In this document: one piece after another, positions 1 to 8,659 of the stretch
Layout of the letters: each line of letters begins with the position of its first letter
How positions within the stretch are numbered: the first letter of the stretch is position 1
NCBI GenBank assembly: GCA_944326235.1
Contig: CALVDH010000003.1
Coordinates: forward strand, 1-64,000
Source of the DNA: an uncultured Bacteroidales bacterium
Lineage (GTDB): Bacteria; Bacteroidota; Bacteroidia; Bacteroidales; UBA932
Length of the DNA stretch: 64,000 bases
Reading direction: 5' to 3'
The notes under the pieces: generated by a model
What the model saw: only the letters and a program-made list of their open reading frames with translations
Told to the model about the DNA's origin: nothing
Databases searched by the model: none
Position numbers and translations under genes: made by a program

Positions 1-809
1 TCATCGTCCCAGCCGTGCTCGTCGTCACCGATCAGGCGGCGCTTGGGATCTGTGGAGAGGGTGGTCTTACCTGTACCGGAGAGACCGAAGAAGATGGCTG
101 TGTCGCCGTCCTCGCCGCAGTTGGCGGAGCAGTGCATGGAAGCGATGCCGCGCAGGGGGAGGAGATAGTTCATGTAGGAGAACATACCCTTCTTCATCTC
201 ACCGCCGTACCAGGTGTTCAGGATCACCTGCATCTTCTCGGTGAGGTTGAAGACTACCGCTGTCTCGGAGTTCAGACCGAGCTCCTTGTAGTTCTCTACT
301 TTGGCCTTGGAGGCGGTGAGCACTACGAAGTCAGGCTCGCCGTAGTTGGCCAGCTCCTCGTCGGTGGGGCGGATGAACATGTTCTTTACGAAATGTGCCT
401 GCCATGCCACCTCCATGATGAAGCGGATCTTCTGACGGGTATTCTCGTTGGCACCGCAGAATGTGTCCATCACATAGAGCTTCTTGTTGGAAAGCTCCTT
501 GGAAGCGAGGTCCTTGAGGACTTTCCAGGTCTCCTTGGTCACGGGCTTGTTGTCATTCTTGTATGCGTCCGAAGTCCACCATACGGTGTCCTTGGAGGTC
601 TCGTCCATTACGAAAAATTTATCTTTAGGCGAGCGTCCGGTGTAGATACCGGTCATTACGTTTACGGCACCGAGCTCAGTCAGCTGACCTTTCTCATAAC
701 CTGTGAGAGAGGGATCCATCTCAGCCTTGTAGAGATCATCGTAAGAGGGGTTGTAGATGATTTCGGGAGTTCCGGTGATACCGTACTTGGTTAAATCGAT
801 TTTAGCCAT
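1..809 (-). CDS. pckA: ATP-dependent phosphoenolpyruvate carboxykinase, 5' part (runs off left edge)
   Basis: The first 269 residues of ATP-type PEP carboxykinase are present; the rest lies beyond base 1. The enzyme interconverts oxaloacetate and PEP in the cytoplasm with ATP/ADP, and in fermenting Bacteroidota it usually runs towards oxaloacetate to feed succinate formation. TGRSPKDK near residue 57 is the substrate-site signature of the family, and GLSGTGKTT near residue 242 is the kinase-1a P-loop. The start ([10 protein letters not shown]) gives the family's usual N-terminus. It is divergent from recQ with about 100 bp between them. Nothing odd is seen in the visible part. Confidence 0.97.
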   Translation of the reverse strand, partial: MAKIDLTKYGITGTPEIIYNPSYDDLYKAEMDPSLTGYEKGQLTELGAVNVMTGIYTGRSPKDKFFVMDETSKDTVWWTSDAYKNDNKPVTKETWKVLKDLASKELSNKKLYVMDTFCGANENTRQKIRFIMEVAWQAHFVKNMFIRPTDEELANYGEPDFVVLTASKAKVENYKELGLNSETAVVFNLTEKMQVILNTWYGGEMKKGMFSYMNYLLPLRGIASMHCSANCGEDGDTAIFFGLSGTGKTTLSTDPKRRLIGDDEHGWDD

Positions 810-895
810 TGTGTTACGTCTTAAATTAATTAATCAGTTCTTTCAATTTCTAAGGTTCACACGCACGTATGCAAATATTTTGCCAAAATATTCAT

Positions 896-903
896 TATCT
901 TTG
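896..903 (+). promoter_or_regulatory. Bacteroidota -7 box (TATCTTTG) before recQ
   Basis: TATCTTTG matches TAnnTTTG, the -7 element of the Bacteroidota primary sigma factor. No well-spaced TTTG -33 element is seen. It ends only 5 bases before the GTG start of recQ, so transcription would begin at about the start codon. Confidence 0.5.
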
Positions 904-908
904 CCAAA

Positions 909-2642
909 GTGAAAGAAATATTGAGGAAATACTGGGGATACACGTCGTTCCGTCCCAAGCAGGAGGAGATAATCTCTTCCGCCCTGGCCGGAGAGGACGT
1001 GCTGGCCATCCTGCCGACGGGAGGGGGAAAGTCGCTGTGCTTCCAGCTTCCGGCCATGATGCGGGAGGGCCTGGCCATCGTCGTGTCCCCGCTTATCTCC
1101 TTGATTAAGGACCAGGTACAGAATCTCCGCGCCCGCGGCATCAAGGCCCTCGCCGTCCATTCCGGCATGACCCGCAGGGAGATAGACATCACCCTCGACA
1201 ATGCCGTCTACGGCGACTACAAGTTCCTCTACCTCTCCCCCGAGCGCCTGCGCACCGAGATTTTCCGGAAGAGGGTGCAGAAGATGCAGGTGAGTTTCCT
1301 GGTGGTCGACGAGGCGCACTGCATCTCCCAGTGGGGCTACGACTTCCGGCCGGACTACCTCCAGATAGCCGACATCCGGGAACTGCTGCCGGGGGTGCCG
1401 GTAATCGCCCTGACAGCCACTGCCACTCCGTCAGTTGCGAAGGACATCGAGGAGAAACTGCATTTTCCCAAGGACAATATTATCTGCTCCGGCTTCGAGC
1501 GGCCCAACCTTTCTTATATAGTAAGGAAGACCGAGGACAAGTTCGGGGCTCTGCTTGCAGTCTGCCGCGCCGTGCATGGTACGGGGATAGTGTATGTCCG
1601 GGAGAGGAAGGCGGCGCGGGACATCGCGGCATTCCTGCAGTCGCAGGGGGTGGATGCAGGGTTCTACCATGCGGGGCTGAGCAAGGAGGAGCGGAGCGCC
1701 GTGCAGGAGCGGTGGAAGAGGGGAGAACTGCGCGTAATCGCCGCCACCAATGCCTTCGGCATGGGCATCGACAAGCCGGACGTGCGGTTCGTCTGTCATT
1801 TTGACGTGCCGGAGGCCGTGGAGTCCTACTATCAGGAGGCCGGACGTGCCGGACGCGACGGGCTGCGCTCGTGGGCCGTGCTGCTGTGGAACAAGTCGGA
1901 CCTCAAGCGGCTCGAGGCCATCTATCAGACCACCTTCCCCGGCCTGGACTACATCGCGGACATCTATCAGAAGATGTACAAGTTCTTCAACATCGCCTAC
2001 GAGGACGGAGCCGGAGCCGTCTACAAGTTCAACCTCATGGAGTTCGTCCGCGGCTACCGGCTCAATGCCGCCACAGCCTACAACGCCATAAAGTACATCG
2101 AGACCGCCGGATACTGGAGCGTCACCGACGAGATAGACAACCCGACCCGCATCACTTTCACCATCAACCGCGACGACCTCTACCGCATCCAGCTCCGGGA
2201 CCCGTCCCTGGATACCTTCGTCAAGGCCCTCATGCGCATCTATCCCGGACTGTTCTCCCACCTGGTGTCGATAGACGAGGACTACGTCGCCCGCGTCATC
2301 CAGCAGCCTGTCCGGGTGGTAAAGCTCAAGCTCCTCCAGCTGTCCCGCTCCAGGGTCCTGAAATACATTCCGCGGGCCCGCTCCCCGCTCATCTGCTTTG
2401 CCGGAGAGCGCCTAACCCCCCGCAATCTCTACCTTTCGGAGAAAAACTACGAGCAGCGCAAGCGCCTCTTCAAGGAGCGCCTCGACGCCATGTACACCTA
2501 CATCTCCCCGGTCAGCGACCGCTCCGCCGCCCAGTCCGCCTGCCGCTCCCGCCGCCTCTCCGCCTACTTCGGGCAGGAGCAGTGCCGGCCCTGCGGTATC
2601 TGCGACCTGTGTGCGCCGGGGGAGGCGGAACTTATTTTCTGA
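909..2642 (+). CDS. recQ: RecQ-family ATP-dependent DNA helicase
   Basis: This 577-residue protein is a 3'-5' DNA helicase of recombination and repair. Visible motifs are FRPKQEEII (motif 0), GGGKS near residue 38 (Walker A), DEAHCISQWG near residue 133 (motif II), TATATP (motif III) and QEAGRAGRDG (motif VI). The cysteine cluster (C..CxxCxxC) lies at the extreme C-terminus, after the predicted winged-helix part. In E. coli RecQ the zinc site sits between the helicase and winged-helix domains. There is no HRDC domain. The start is GTG at 909, which gives the usual RecQ beginning (KEILRKYWGYTSFRP). The 3' end overlaps the convergent NusG-like gene by 11 bases. Confidence 0.95.
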   Translation: MKEILRKYWGYTSFRPKQEEIISSALAGEDVLAILPTGGGKSLCFQLPAMMREGLAIVVSPLISLIKDQVQNLRARGIKALAVHSGMTRREIDITLDNAVYGDYKFLYLSPERLRTEIFRKRVQKMQVSFLVVDEAHCISQWGYDFRPDYLQIADIRELLPGVPVIALTATATPSVAKDIEEKLHFPKDNIICSGFERPNLSYIVRKTEDKFGALLAVCRAVHGTGIVYVRERKAARDIAAFLQSQGVDAGFYHAGLSKEERSAVQERWKRGELRVIAATNAFGMGIDKPDVRFVCHFDVPEAVESYYQEAGRAGRDGLRSWAVLLWNKSDLKRLEAIYQTTFPGLDYIADIYQKMYKFFNIAYEDGAGAVYKFNLMEFVRGYRLNAATAYNAIKYIETAGYWSVTDEIDNPTRITFTINRDDLYRIQLRDPSLDTFVKALMRIYPGLFSHLVSIDEDYVARVIQQPVRVVKLKLLQLSRSRVLKYIPRARSPLICFAGERLTPRNLYLSEKNYEQRKRLFKERLDAMYTYISPVSDRSAAQSACRSRRLSAYFGQEQCRPCGICDLCAPGEAELIF

Positions 2643-3198
2643 TTACTTCCAGCAGATCCGGAGTAACCTCCGCCATCGCGACGCCTACGAGGCCCTTGAG
2701 CATGACGACGACGCGGCGGTTGCGGTGGCCGTGGATCTTGATGAAGGTGCCTTCGATGCCGTTGAAGGGACCGCCGAGGATGCGGATGGGGGTGCCTTTC
2801 TTGAGGTCTATCTCGTCGGGGCGGAGGTAGACCAGCTGCTCGTTGCTGTCCCGGGTGACCTGGATGAACTGCTCCATGTCCCTGTCGGGGACGACTATGG
2901 GCAGGTTGCGGCCTTCCGAGGGGTGGGTGAGCCACTGGAGGAATGGGATGTCCTTTTTGATTTCCTGGATATCCTCCTGGCGGGCGTGGACGAAGACAAG
3001 ATTGTGTACTGCCGGAACCAGCTCCTTGACCTTCCTGCCGTTGCGCTTAGTGACGGCCGTGTATTTCATAGGTATGAAGCATTTCATCCCGGCGTCTTCC
3101 AGGATGGCTCTGGCTTTGATCTCCCGGCGGAAGGTGGCGCTCATGGCGAACCATTGCAGAGGGGCTGGTGAAGTTTTGTCCTGTATAGTCTTGTCCAT
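2632..3198 (-). CDS. UpxY-like NusG-family transcription antiterminator
   Basis: The 188-residue protein has a NusG N-terminal (NGN) domain (LQWFAMSATFRREIKA, then NLVFVHARQEDI) followed by a C-terminal KOW-type segment (GTPIRILGGPFNGIEGTF). This is the build of Bacteroides UpxY proteins, NusG paralogues that let RNA polymerase read through a specific polysaccharide operon. The start at 3198 (MDKTIQDKT) is chosen because it gives the family length; the same frame is open much further upstream, but there it is antisense to the integrase. It follows the integrase by 20 bases, so the two are probably cotranscribed. Downstream it runs into the tail of recQ, so no polysaccharide operon lies directly after it in this orientation. 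The target is unknown. Confidence 0.85.
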   Translation of the reverse strand: MDKTIQDKTSPAPLQWFAMSATFRREIKARAILEDAGMKCFIPMKYTAVTKRNGRKVKELVPAVHNLVFVHARQEDIQEIKKDIPFLQWLTHPSEGRNLPIVVPDRDMEQFIQVTRDSNEQLVYLRPDEIDLKKGTPIRILGGPFNGIEGTFIKIHGHRNRRVVVMLKGLVGVAMAEVTPDLLEVIRK

Positions 3199-3218
3199 AA
3201 TCGTGCGTGCAAATCTAA

Positions 3219-4487
3219 CTAAATATTTGTGTCTCTTGTAATTTTTTTTCGTCTGCCGGTCCCGGGCGCCGGGCTTATCAGGTTCAGCGGGGCGAGAATC
3301 CTGCTGTTGGCGCGGTCTATGATCGACTCGTCCAGGGCGGCCAGATATATTCTGGTGGTCTTTTCGGAGGTGTGCCCCATGCCGGAGCTGATGACGGACA
3401 GCGGGGTGTTGCGGTTGCGGGCGGTGGTGGCCCAGGTGTGCCTGGCGACGTATGAGGAGAGCGGGGTCTCGAGTCCCAGCCTCCGGCTCAGGCGCTTGAG
3501 CTTGCGGTTGTAGTAGCCCAGTGCGGTCTGGTACTGGCGGAATATCTCCCCGCTCTCGCATGAACGTATGACCGGGAATATATAAGGTGAGCCGATGACC
3601 GTGCCGGCGTATTTCTTTATGATTCTGGCTGTGCACGGCTCGATGTGCACGGTGAGTTTCTGCCCGGTCTTCTTGCGGCTGTAGACTATGCTTTCGCCGT
3701 GTATGTCGCATCTGCGCAGCAGGACCATGTCCACGAATGCCATGCCTCTGGTACAGTAACTGAAGATGAACATGTCCCTGGCCAGATCCAGGCCCGGCGT
3801 GCCGCTCAGGTCCAGCTCCATCATCCTGAGCACTACTTCTTCTCCCACGGCTCTTTTGCGTGTGCGGTCCACGCCGGTATATACGTCGGTGAACGGGTTG
3901 TCCTGCTGGATGAGCCCCTCCTTGACGGCCTGGTTGTAGACGGACCGGAGGATCCGCATGTAGAATGAGACGGTGTTCCGGGCCAGGGACCTGCCGGCCA
4001 GCCATCCGGCGTAGTCGTTGATGAGCTTCCGGCTCCACCAGCATAGCGGGATGTCCTTCCCGGAGAGGAAAGCCGCGAAGCTGTTCATGGCCCTGCGGCG
4101 GTTGCGGGCGGTGCCCAGCCGGCCTTCCTGGAATATCCTGTCGGTCTCCCTTTCCATGTATTCCAGGGAATAGACCGCGTCCCGGCAACTTTTGTACGCG
4201 GCCACCACCTCATCGATGGTGTAGTCCTTCCCCGAAGCGTCCATCCGTTCCACTGTCTCTCTGAGCCGGCGCATATCCTGCTCTATGATATGTTCCAGGT
4301 TCCGGAGTGCCGCGTCGCCGCCGTGTCCGGTCAGAACCCTGCCGGCATCGGGGTCCCACTGCTGCGGATGGATGTGTATGCGGGTGTTGATGCGCCGTAC
4401 GGCCTGATGCCGGCAGACCTGGTAATAGATGGTTCCGGGACGGCCTTCCACTGTCGAGGGCCTGAATTTTAATCTGATTGTAGTCAT
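3219..4487 (-). CDS. Tyrosine-type site-specific recombinase/integrase
   Basis: The protein has 422 residues with an arm-binding domain (1-50), a SAM-like core-binding domain (about 90-195) and a C-terminal catalytic domain. Catalytic residues can be placed: R247 (CTRGMA), R349 and H350 (YVARHTW; the first position of the HxxR box is Tyr, as is common in Bacteroidota), H372 (GMGHTS) and nucleophile Y381 (TTRIYLAAL). The protein looks intact. It lies 20 bases upstream of the UpxY-like gene and divergent from the wbpB-like gene. In Bacteroides, recombinases of this kind beside polysaccharide regulators often flip promoter segments. That this one does so is an inference. No tRNA or direct att repeats are seen next to it. 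Confidence 0.92.
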   Translation of the reverse strand: MTTIRLKFRPSTVEGRPGTIYYQVCRHQAVRRINTRIHIHPQQWDPDAGRVLTGHGGDAALRNLEHIIEQDMRRLRETVERMDASGKDYTIDEVVAAYKSCRDAVYSLEYMERETDRIFQEGRLGTARNRRRAMNSFAAFLSGKDIPLCWWSRKLINDYAGWLAGRSLARNTVSFYMRILRSVYNQAVKEGLIQQDNPFTDVYTGVDRTRKRAVGEEVVLRMMELDLSGTPGLDLARDMFIFSYCTRGMAFVDMVLLRRCDIHGESIVYSRKKTGQKLTVHIEPCTARIIKKYAGTVIGSPYIFPVIRSCESGEIFRQYQTALGYYNRKLKRLSRRLGLETPLSSYVARHTWATTARNRNTPLSVISSGMGHTSEKTTRIYLAALDESIIDRANSRILAPLNLISPAPGTGRRKKITRDTNI

Positions 4488-4540
4488 GGTAATTTGTTAT
4501 TAAATTATCACGAATTTTATCAATGTTTAATAAAACGTAT

Positions 4541-4548
4541 TATCTTTG
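4541..4548 (+). promoter_or_regulatory. -7 box (TATCTTTG) for the wbp-like operon
   Basis: TATCTTTG fits TAnnTTTG and lies 29 bases before the wbpB-like start, in the 90-bp AT-rich gap between the divergent integrase and this operon. A -33 TTTG is not clear. Confidence 0.5.
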
Positions 4549-4577
4549 TACGATTGTAAAAGCAAAATACAGAGAGA

Positions 4578-5549
4578 ATGCCTTCAAAGAATTTTGCTCT
4601 CATAGGGGTAGGCGGCTACATCGCTCCCCGTCATCTGAGGGCGATCAAGGATACAGGAAATACCCTGCAGGCGGCTTACGACCGCTTCGACAGTGTCGGG
4701 ATCATGGACAGTTTCTTCCCCGACGCTGCTTTTTTTACTGAACAGGAGCTCTTTGACCGTCACTGCACGAAGCTCAAGGGCACTGACCGTCAGATAGAGA
4801 TGCTGTCGGTCTGCACCCCCAACTATCTGCATGACGCCCACATGCGTTACGGCCTCAGGCTCGGCGCCGACGTCATCTGCGAGAAGCCGGCGGTGCTCAA
4901 TCCCCACAACATCGACGCTATCATGAAGATAGAGGAGGAGACCGGTCACAAGGCCTACAACATCCTCCAGCTCCGTCTGCACGACTCGATAGTGGCCCTG
5001 AAGAAGAAGATAGACGAGGGCCCCGCGGACAAGATCTACGACGTGGACCTGACCTACATCACCTCCCGCGGCAACTGGTACTACGCCTCCTGGAAGGGCG
5101 ACGAGCACAAGAGCGGGGGAGTGGCCACGAACATCGGCGTGCATTTCTACGACATGCTCCAGTGGATATTCGGCCCCGTGAGCGAGAACATCGTGCACGT
5201 CAAGAGCCACGACCGGGTGGCCGGCTACCTCGGCCTGAAGAAGGCCCGCGTGCGCTACTTCCTGAGCATCAACGCGGACAATCTGCCGGAGAATGCCGTC
5301 CAGGGCGAGAAGCGCACCTACCGCACGATCATGATCGACGGGGAGGAGTTTGAGTTCAGTGCCGGCTTCACCGAGCTCCACACCCGCAGCTACGAGAAGA
5401 TACTCGCCGGCGAGGGCTTCCGCATCAGTGAGGCCCGTCCCTGCATCGAGATAGTCAGTCAGATACGCACGGCCGTGCCCGTCGGCCTCAAGGGCGATTA
5501 CCATCCCCTCGCCAGGCTGCCCCTGGCACCTCATCCCTTCGGCTGGTAA
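4578..5549 (+). CDS. wbpB: Gfo/Idh/MocA oxidoreductase, WbpB/WlbA-like UDP-GlcNAcA 3-dehydrogenase
   Basis: The 323-residue protein closely resembles Pseudomonas WbpB as I recall that sequence, with shared stretches such as NFALIGVGGYIAPRH, DVICEKP, YNILQLR, DLTYITSRGNWYYASWKGD and NIGVHFYDMLQ. WbpB/WlbA oxidise C3 of UDP-2-acetamido-2-deoxy-glucuronate with tightly bound NAD+, recycled by 2-oxoglutarate. The N-terminus is a Rossmann fold. It is followed directly by WbpE- and WbpD-like genes, the next two enzymes of the same pathway. The first enzyme (WbpA, UDP-GlcNAc 6-dehydrogenase) is not beside it. Ugd at 48365 looks more like UDP-glucose dehydrogenase. Confidence 0.9.
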   Translation: MPSKNFALIGVGGYIAPRHLRAIKDTGNTLQAAYDRFDSVGIMDSFFPDAAFFTEQELFDRHCTKLKGTDRQIEMLSVCTPNYLHDAHMRYGLRLGADVICEKPAVLNPHNIDAIMKIEEETGHKAYNILQLRLHDSIVALKKKIDEGPADKIYDVDLTYITSRGNWYYASWKGDEHKSGGVATNIGVHFYDMLQWIFGPVSENIVHVKSHDRVAGYLGLKKARVRYFLSINADNLPENAVQGEKRTYRTIMIDGEEFEFSAGFTELHTRSYEKILAGEGFRISEARPCIEIVSQIRTAVPVGLKGDYHPLARLPLAPHPFGW

Positions 5550-5565
5550 AATGAAGGAGGACGCA

Positions 5566-6696
5566 ATGCAGGATCAGCAGAAGATACAGATGGTCGACCT
5601 TCACGGTCAGTACATGAGGATCAAGGCGGAGATTGACGCTGCCGTAGCGGAGGTCATCGACAGTTCGGCGTTCATCAACGGTCCGGCGGTAGGCCGCTTC
5701 GCCTCGGCCCTGGCACAATACACCGGAGCCGCCCACGTCATCCCCTGCGGCAACGGCACGGATGCCCTCCAGATAGCCTTCATGGCCCTCGGCTTGAAAC
5801 CGGGCGACGAGGTCATCGTCCCGGCATTTACCTACGTGGCGTCGGCGGAGGTCATTGCCCTTTTGGGGCTAAGGCCGGTATTAGTGGATGTGGACCGGGA
5901 GACCTTCAACACGGATATCCGCTTCATAGAGAGGGCGCTGACTCCCCGGACGCGGGCCGTCATCCCCGTCCATCTCTTCGGGCAGAGCTGCGACATGGCC
6001 CCGATACTGGACTTTGCCGCAGCCCACGGCCTGTATGTCGTCGAGGACAATGCCCAGTCCCTCGGAGCCGTCTACACCTTTCCCGACGGCCGCCGCAGGC
6101 ATACCGGCACCCTCGGGCACATCGGCTGCACCTCATTTTTCCCCTCGAAGAACCTCGGCTGCTACGGAGACGGCGGCGCCCTTTTCACGGACGACCCTGA
6201 GCTGGCGGAGCGCATCCGCATGACCGCCAATCACGGGCAACGGGTCAAGTACCATCACGACGTGGTGGGCTGCAACTCCCGCCTCGATACCCTGCAGGCC
6301 GCTGTCCTCGAGGTCAAGCTGCGGCATCTCGATGAGTATTGCGCCGCGCGTGGGGAGGCTGCTGCCCGCTATCGGGCATTGCTCTTAGGCACAGAGGGAA
6401 TAGAGCTGCCTGCCGAGGCGTCTTACAGCACCCATGTCTACCACCAGTTTACCCTGAAGGTTGCCGGCGGGCGGAGGGATGCCCTGAAGGAGCACCTGGC
6501 CTCCCGCGGGATACCGTCGATGATATATTATCCGCTGCCGCTGCATCATCAGCAGGCCTACCGTCAGGATGGGCTGTCCCTTCCCGCTGCGGAGGATTTG
6601 GCGCAGAGCGTATTGTCCCTGCCGATGCACACGGAACTGACGGCCGGGGTGCAGGAGAGGATAGCGGAGGCAGTGAAGGATTTTTTCAGGAAATAG
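5566..6696 (+). CDS. wbpE: DegT/DnrJ/EryC1 aminotransferase, WbpE-like
   Basis: This is a PLP-dependent sugar aminotransferase of 376 residues, fold type I. The PLP lysine is K195 in FFPSKNLGCYGDGG; CGNGTDALQIA binds the cofactor phosphate, and EDNAQSLGA holds the PLP-pyridine aspartate. It would transfer an amino group from glutamate to the 3-oxo sugar made by the upstream dehydrogenase. The ATG at 5566 is preferred over 5551 because a perfect AAGGAGG (5554-5560) sits 5 bases before it; such strong Shine-Dalgarno sites are uncommon in Bacteroidota. The wbpB-like stop lies just 16 bases upstream. Confidence 0.9.
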   Translation: MQDQQKIQMVDLHGQYMRIKAEIDAAVAEVIDSSAFINGPAVGRFASALAQYTGAAHVIPCGNGTDALQIAFMALGLKPGDEVIVPAFTYVASAEVIALLGLRPVLVDVDRETFNTDIRFIERALTPRTRAVIPVHLFGQSCDMAPILDFAAAHGLYVVEDNAQSLGAVYTFPDGRRRHTGTLGHIGCTSFFPSKNLGCYGDGGALFTDDPELAERIRMTANHGQRVKYHHDVVGCNSRLDTLQAAVLEVKLRHLDEYCAARGEAAARYRALLLGTEGIELPAEASYSTHVYHQFTLKVAGGRRDALKEHLASRGIPSMIYYPLPLHHQQAYRQDGLSLPAAEDLAQSVLSLPMHTELTAGVQERIAEAVKDFFRK

Positions 6697-6700
6697 GACA

Positions 6701-7282
6701 ATGGAAGAGAAAGGATATTTTGCACATGAGACGGCGGTCATCGACCCCGGATGCACGATAGGAGAGGGGTGCCGGATATGGCATTTTTCCCATATCATGA
6801 CGGGGGCGGTGCTCGGGCCGGGCTGCAATATAGGGCAGAACGTGGTCATCTCCCCGGAGGTGGTCCTCGGCCGCAATGTCAAGGTGCAGAACAATGTATC
6901 TGTCTATACCGGAGTGACCTGCGGGGACGATGTGTTCCTCGGGCCCTCCTGCGTCTTCACCAATGTGGTCAATCCCCGCAGCGCGGTCAACCGCCGGGGG
7001 GAGTATCTCCGCACGCATGTGGGGCAGGGGGCTACGATAGGGGCCAATGCCACGGTGGTCTGCGGCCACGACATCGGCGAGTGGGCCTTCATCGGCGCGG
7101 GGGCGGTGGTGACGAAGGACGTGCCTCCGTATGCTCTGGTGGTGGGCAATCCTTCGCGGCAGGTGGGGTGGATGAGCCGGGGCGGCTACCGTCTGGAGTT
7201 CGGAGAGGACGGGACGGCGGTATGCCCGGGAACGGGGGAGAGGTACCGTCTCCGGGACGGGAAAGTAACATTGGAACAATGA
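6701..7282 (+). CDS. wbpD: Left-handed beta-helix N-acetyltransferase, WbpD/WlbB-like
   Basis: This 193-residue hexapeptide-repeat acyltransferase has repeats such as IGEGCRIWHFSHI, VLGPGCNIGQN, VVLGRNVKVQNN and TIGANATVV, then FIGAGAVVTKDVPPYALVVGNPSRQVGW. Placed 4 bases after the WbpE-like gene, it fits the acetyl-CoA-dependent step giving the UDP-2,3-diacetamido uronic acid. A WbpI-type 2-epimerase is not in the cluster, so the product may stay in the gluco configuration or be epimerised elsewhere. That last point is inference. Confidence 0.9.
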   Translation: MEEKGYFAHETAVIDPGCTIGEGCRIWHFSHIMTGAVLGPGCNIGQNVVISPEVVLGRNVKVQNNVSVYTGVTCGDDVFLGPSCVFTNVVNPRSAVNRRGEYLRTHVGQGATIGANATVVCGHDIGEWAFIGAGAVVTKDVPPYALVVGNPSRQVGWMSRGGYRLEFGEDGTAVCPGTGERYRLRDGKVTLEQ

Positions 7283-7321
7283 TTTGATTAACGACAATAA
7301 TTAACACAACCAACCAAAAGT

Positions 7322-8638
7322 ATGAAGAAAAGCATTTTAACCCTTATTCTGTCGGCAGTGCTCCTGCCTTTCGCCGCATCGGCGCAGAATATCAAGTTCG
7401 AGGAGTACGACCTCGACAACGGTCTGCATGTGATTCTCTCGCAGAACCACAAGACCCCCAATGTCGTAATATCCGTGATGTACCACGTGGGCTCGAAGAA
7501 CGAGGAGCCCCATCTGACCGGCTTCGCCCATTTCTTCGAGCACCTGATGTTCGAGGGCACCGAGAATATCGGACGCGGCGAGTATGCCACCTACGTATCC
7601 GAGGCCGGCGGCTCTCTGAACGCCAACACCTCGTGGGACCGCACCTACTATTTCGAGCTGCTGCCCTCCAACCAGCTGGAGCTCGGTATGTGGTTGGAGT
7701 CCGAGAGGATGCTGCACCCTAAGATCGAGGAGATAGGTGTCAGCACCCAGAAGAACGTGGTGTGCCAGGAGATGGGCCAGACCCGCGACAACCAGCCTTA
7801 CGGAACAGCGATGACAAAGATTCAGGCCAACTCGTTCAAGGTGCATCCGTACAGCCACGACATCCTCGGCTCTGAGGAGCATATCCGCAACGCATCCGTG
7901 CAGGATTTCCAGGACTTCCACGATATGTTCTACAAACCCAACAATGCCGTGCTGACAATCTGCGGAGACTTCGACGTGAAGCAGACCAAGGCGTGGATCG
8001 AGGAGTATTTCGGTGACATACCCGCAGGTACCGTCGAGCCCCGCCGTCCGGATCCCAATATGGAGCCCAAGCGTACTGAGCCCATTAAGGATACCGTTTA
8101 TGACAACATCCAGATGCCCATGCTGATCGAGGCCTATCCCGCGCCCGCTTACGGCACAGAGGACTATTTCGCAATGGACGTGTTCAACGCCATCCTCTCC
8201 CAGGGCAACTCCGCCCGTTTCCAGTCTCAGATCGTGGACACCAAGAAGACAGGTCTGATGGCTATGGGTATGACCCTGCCTTTCGAGCATCCGGGTGCAT
8301 ACGTGATTCAGGCCATCCCCAACGGAGTGGACCTGTCCGTGCTCGAGGCCGATGTGGACGCAGAGCTGTTCGGCCTGCTGGAGAACGGCATGACCGACGA
8401 GGAATTCCAGAAGGTGATGAACATGGTAGAAATGGCTCAGGCCCGCTCCAACTCCACTATCGAGGAGACAGCCGAGAGCCTTGCCACCGCCTACACCTAT
8501 CTCAAGAACACCAACTTCGTCAACGAGACGATGGAGAACTACACTTCCCTGACCAAGGAGAAGGTGCTCGAGGTGGCCAAGAAGTACATTGACCCCGCTC
8601 AGAAGATTTCGATTTACTATCTTCCCAAACAGAACTAA
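7322..8638 (+). CDS. M16-family zinc peptidase, catalytic partner (periplasmic)
   Basis: This 438-residue protein has a signal peptide (KKSILTLILSAVLLPFAASAQ) followed by an M16B fold. The inverted zinc motif HxxEH is intact at H70-FF-E73-H74, and a further glutamate ligand is likely in VVCQEMGQ. It lacks the RxxxxxY substrate-binding pair in its second half. The next gene has that pair but no zinc site. This is the division of labour known for heterodimeric M16B peptidases and mitochondrial processing peptidase. The gap to the next gene is 21 bases, so the two form an operon. Confidence 0.93.
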   Translation: MKKSILTLILSAVLLPFAASAQNIKFEEYDLDNGLHVILSQNHKTPNVVISVMYHVGSKNEEPHLTGFAHFFEHLMFEGTENIGRGEYATYVSEAGGSLNANTSWDRTYYFELLPSNQLELGMWLESERMLHPKIEEIGVSTQKNVVCQEMGQTRDNQPYGTAMTKIQANSFKVHPYSHDILGSEEHIRNASVQDFQDFHDMFYKPNNAVLTICGDFDVKQTKAWIEEYFGDIPAGTVEPRRPDPNMEPKRTEPIKDTVYDNIQMPMLIEAYPAPAYGTEDYFAMDVFNAILSQGNSARFQSQIVDTKKTGLMAMGMTLPFEHPGAYVIQAIPNGVDLSVLEADVDAELFGLLENGMTDEEFQKVMNMVEMAQARSNSTIEETAESLATAYTYLKNTNFVNETMENYTSLTKEKVLEVAKKYIDPAQKISIYYLPKQN

Positions 8639-8659
8639 TCATAAGACAAGAACAGCGAT

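Noticed and set aside
2632..4188. Very long open frame (518 codons) containing the NusG-like protein
   Set aside because: The upstream 330 codons are antisense-like shadow of the integrase with low-complexity composition; the real gene starts at 3198.
3219..4487. Integrated mobile element or prophage around the integrase
   Set aside because: No other mobile genes, no direct repeats at the edges and no adjacent tRNA; it is better read as a lone recombinase with a regulator.
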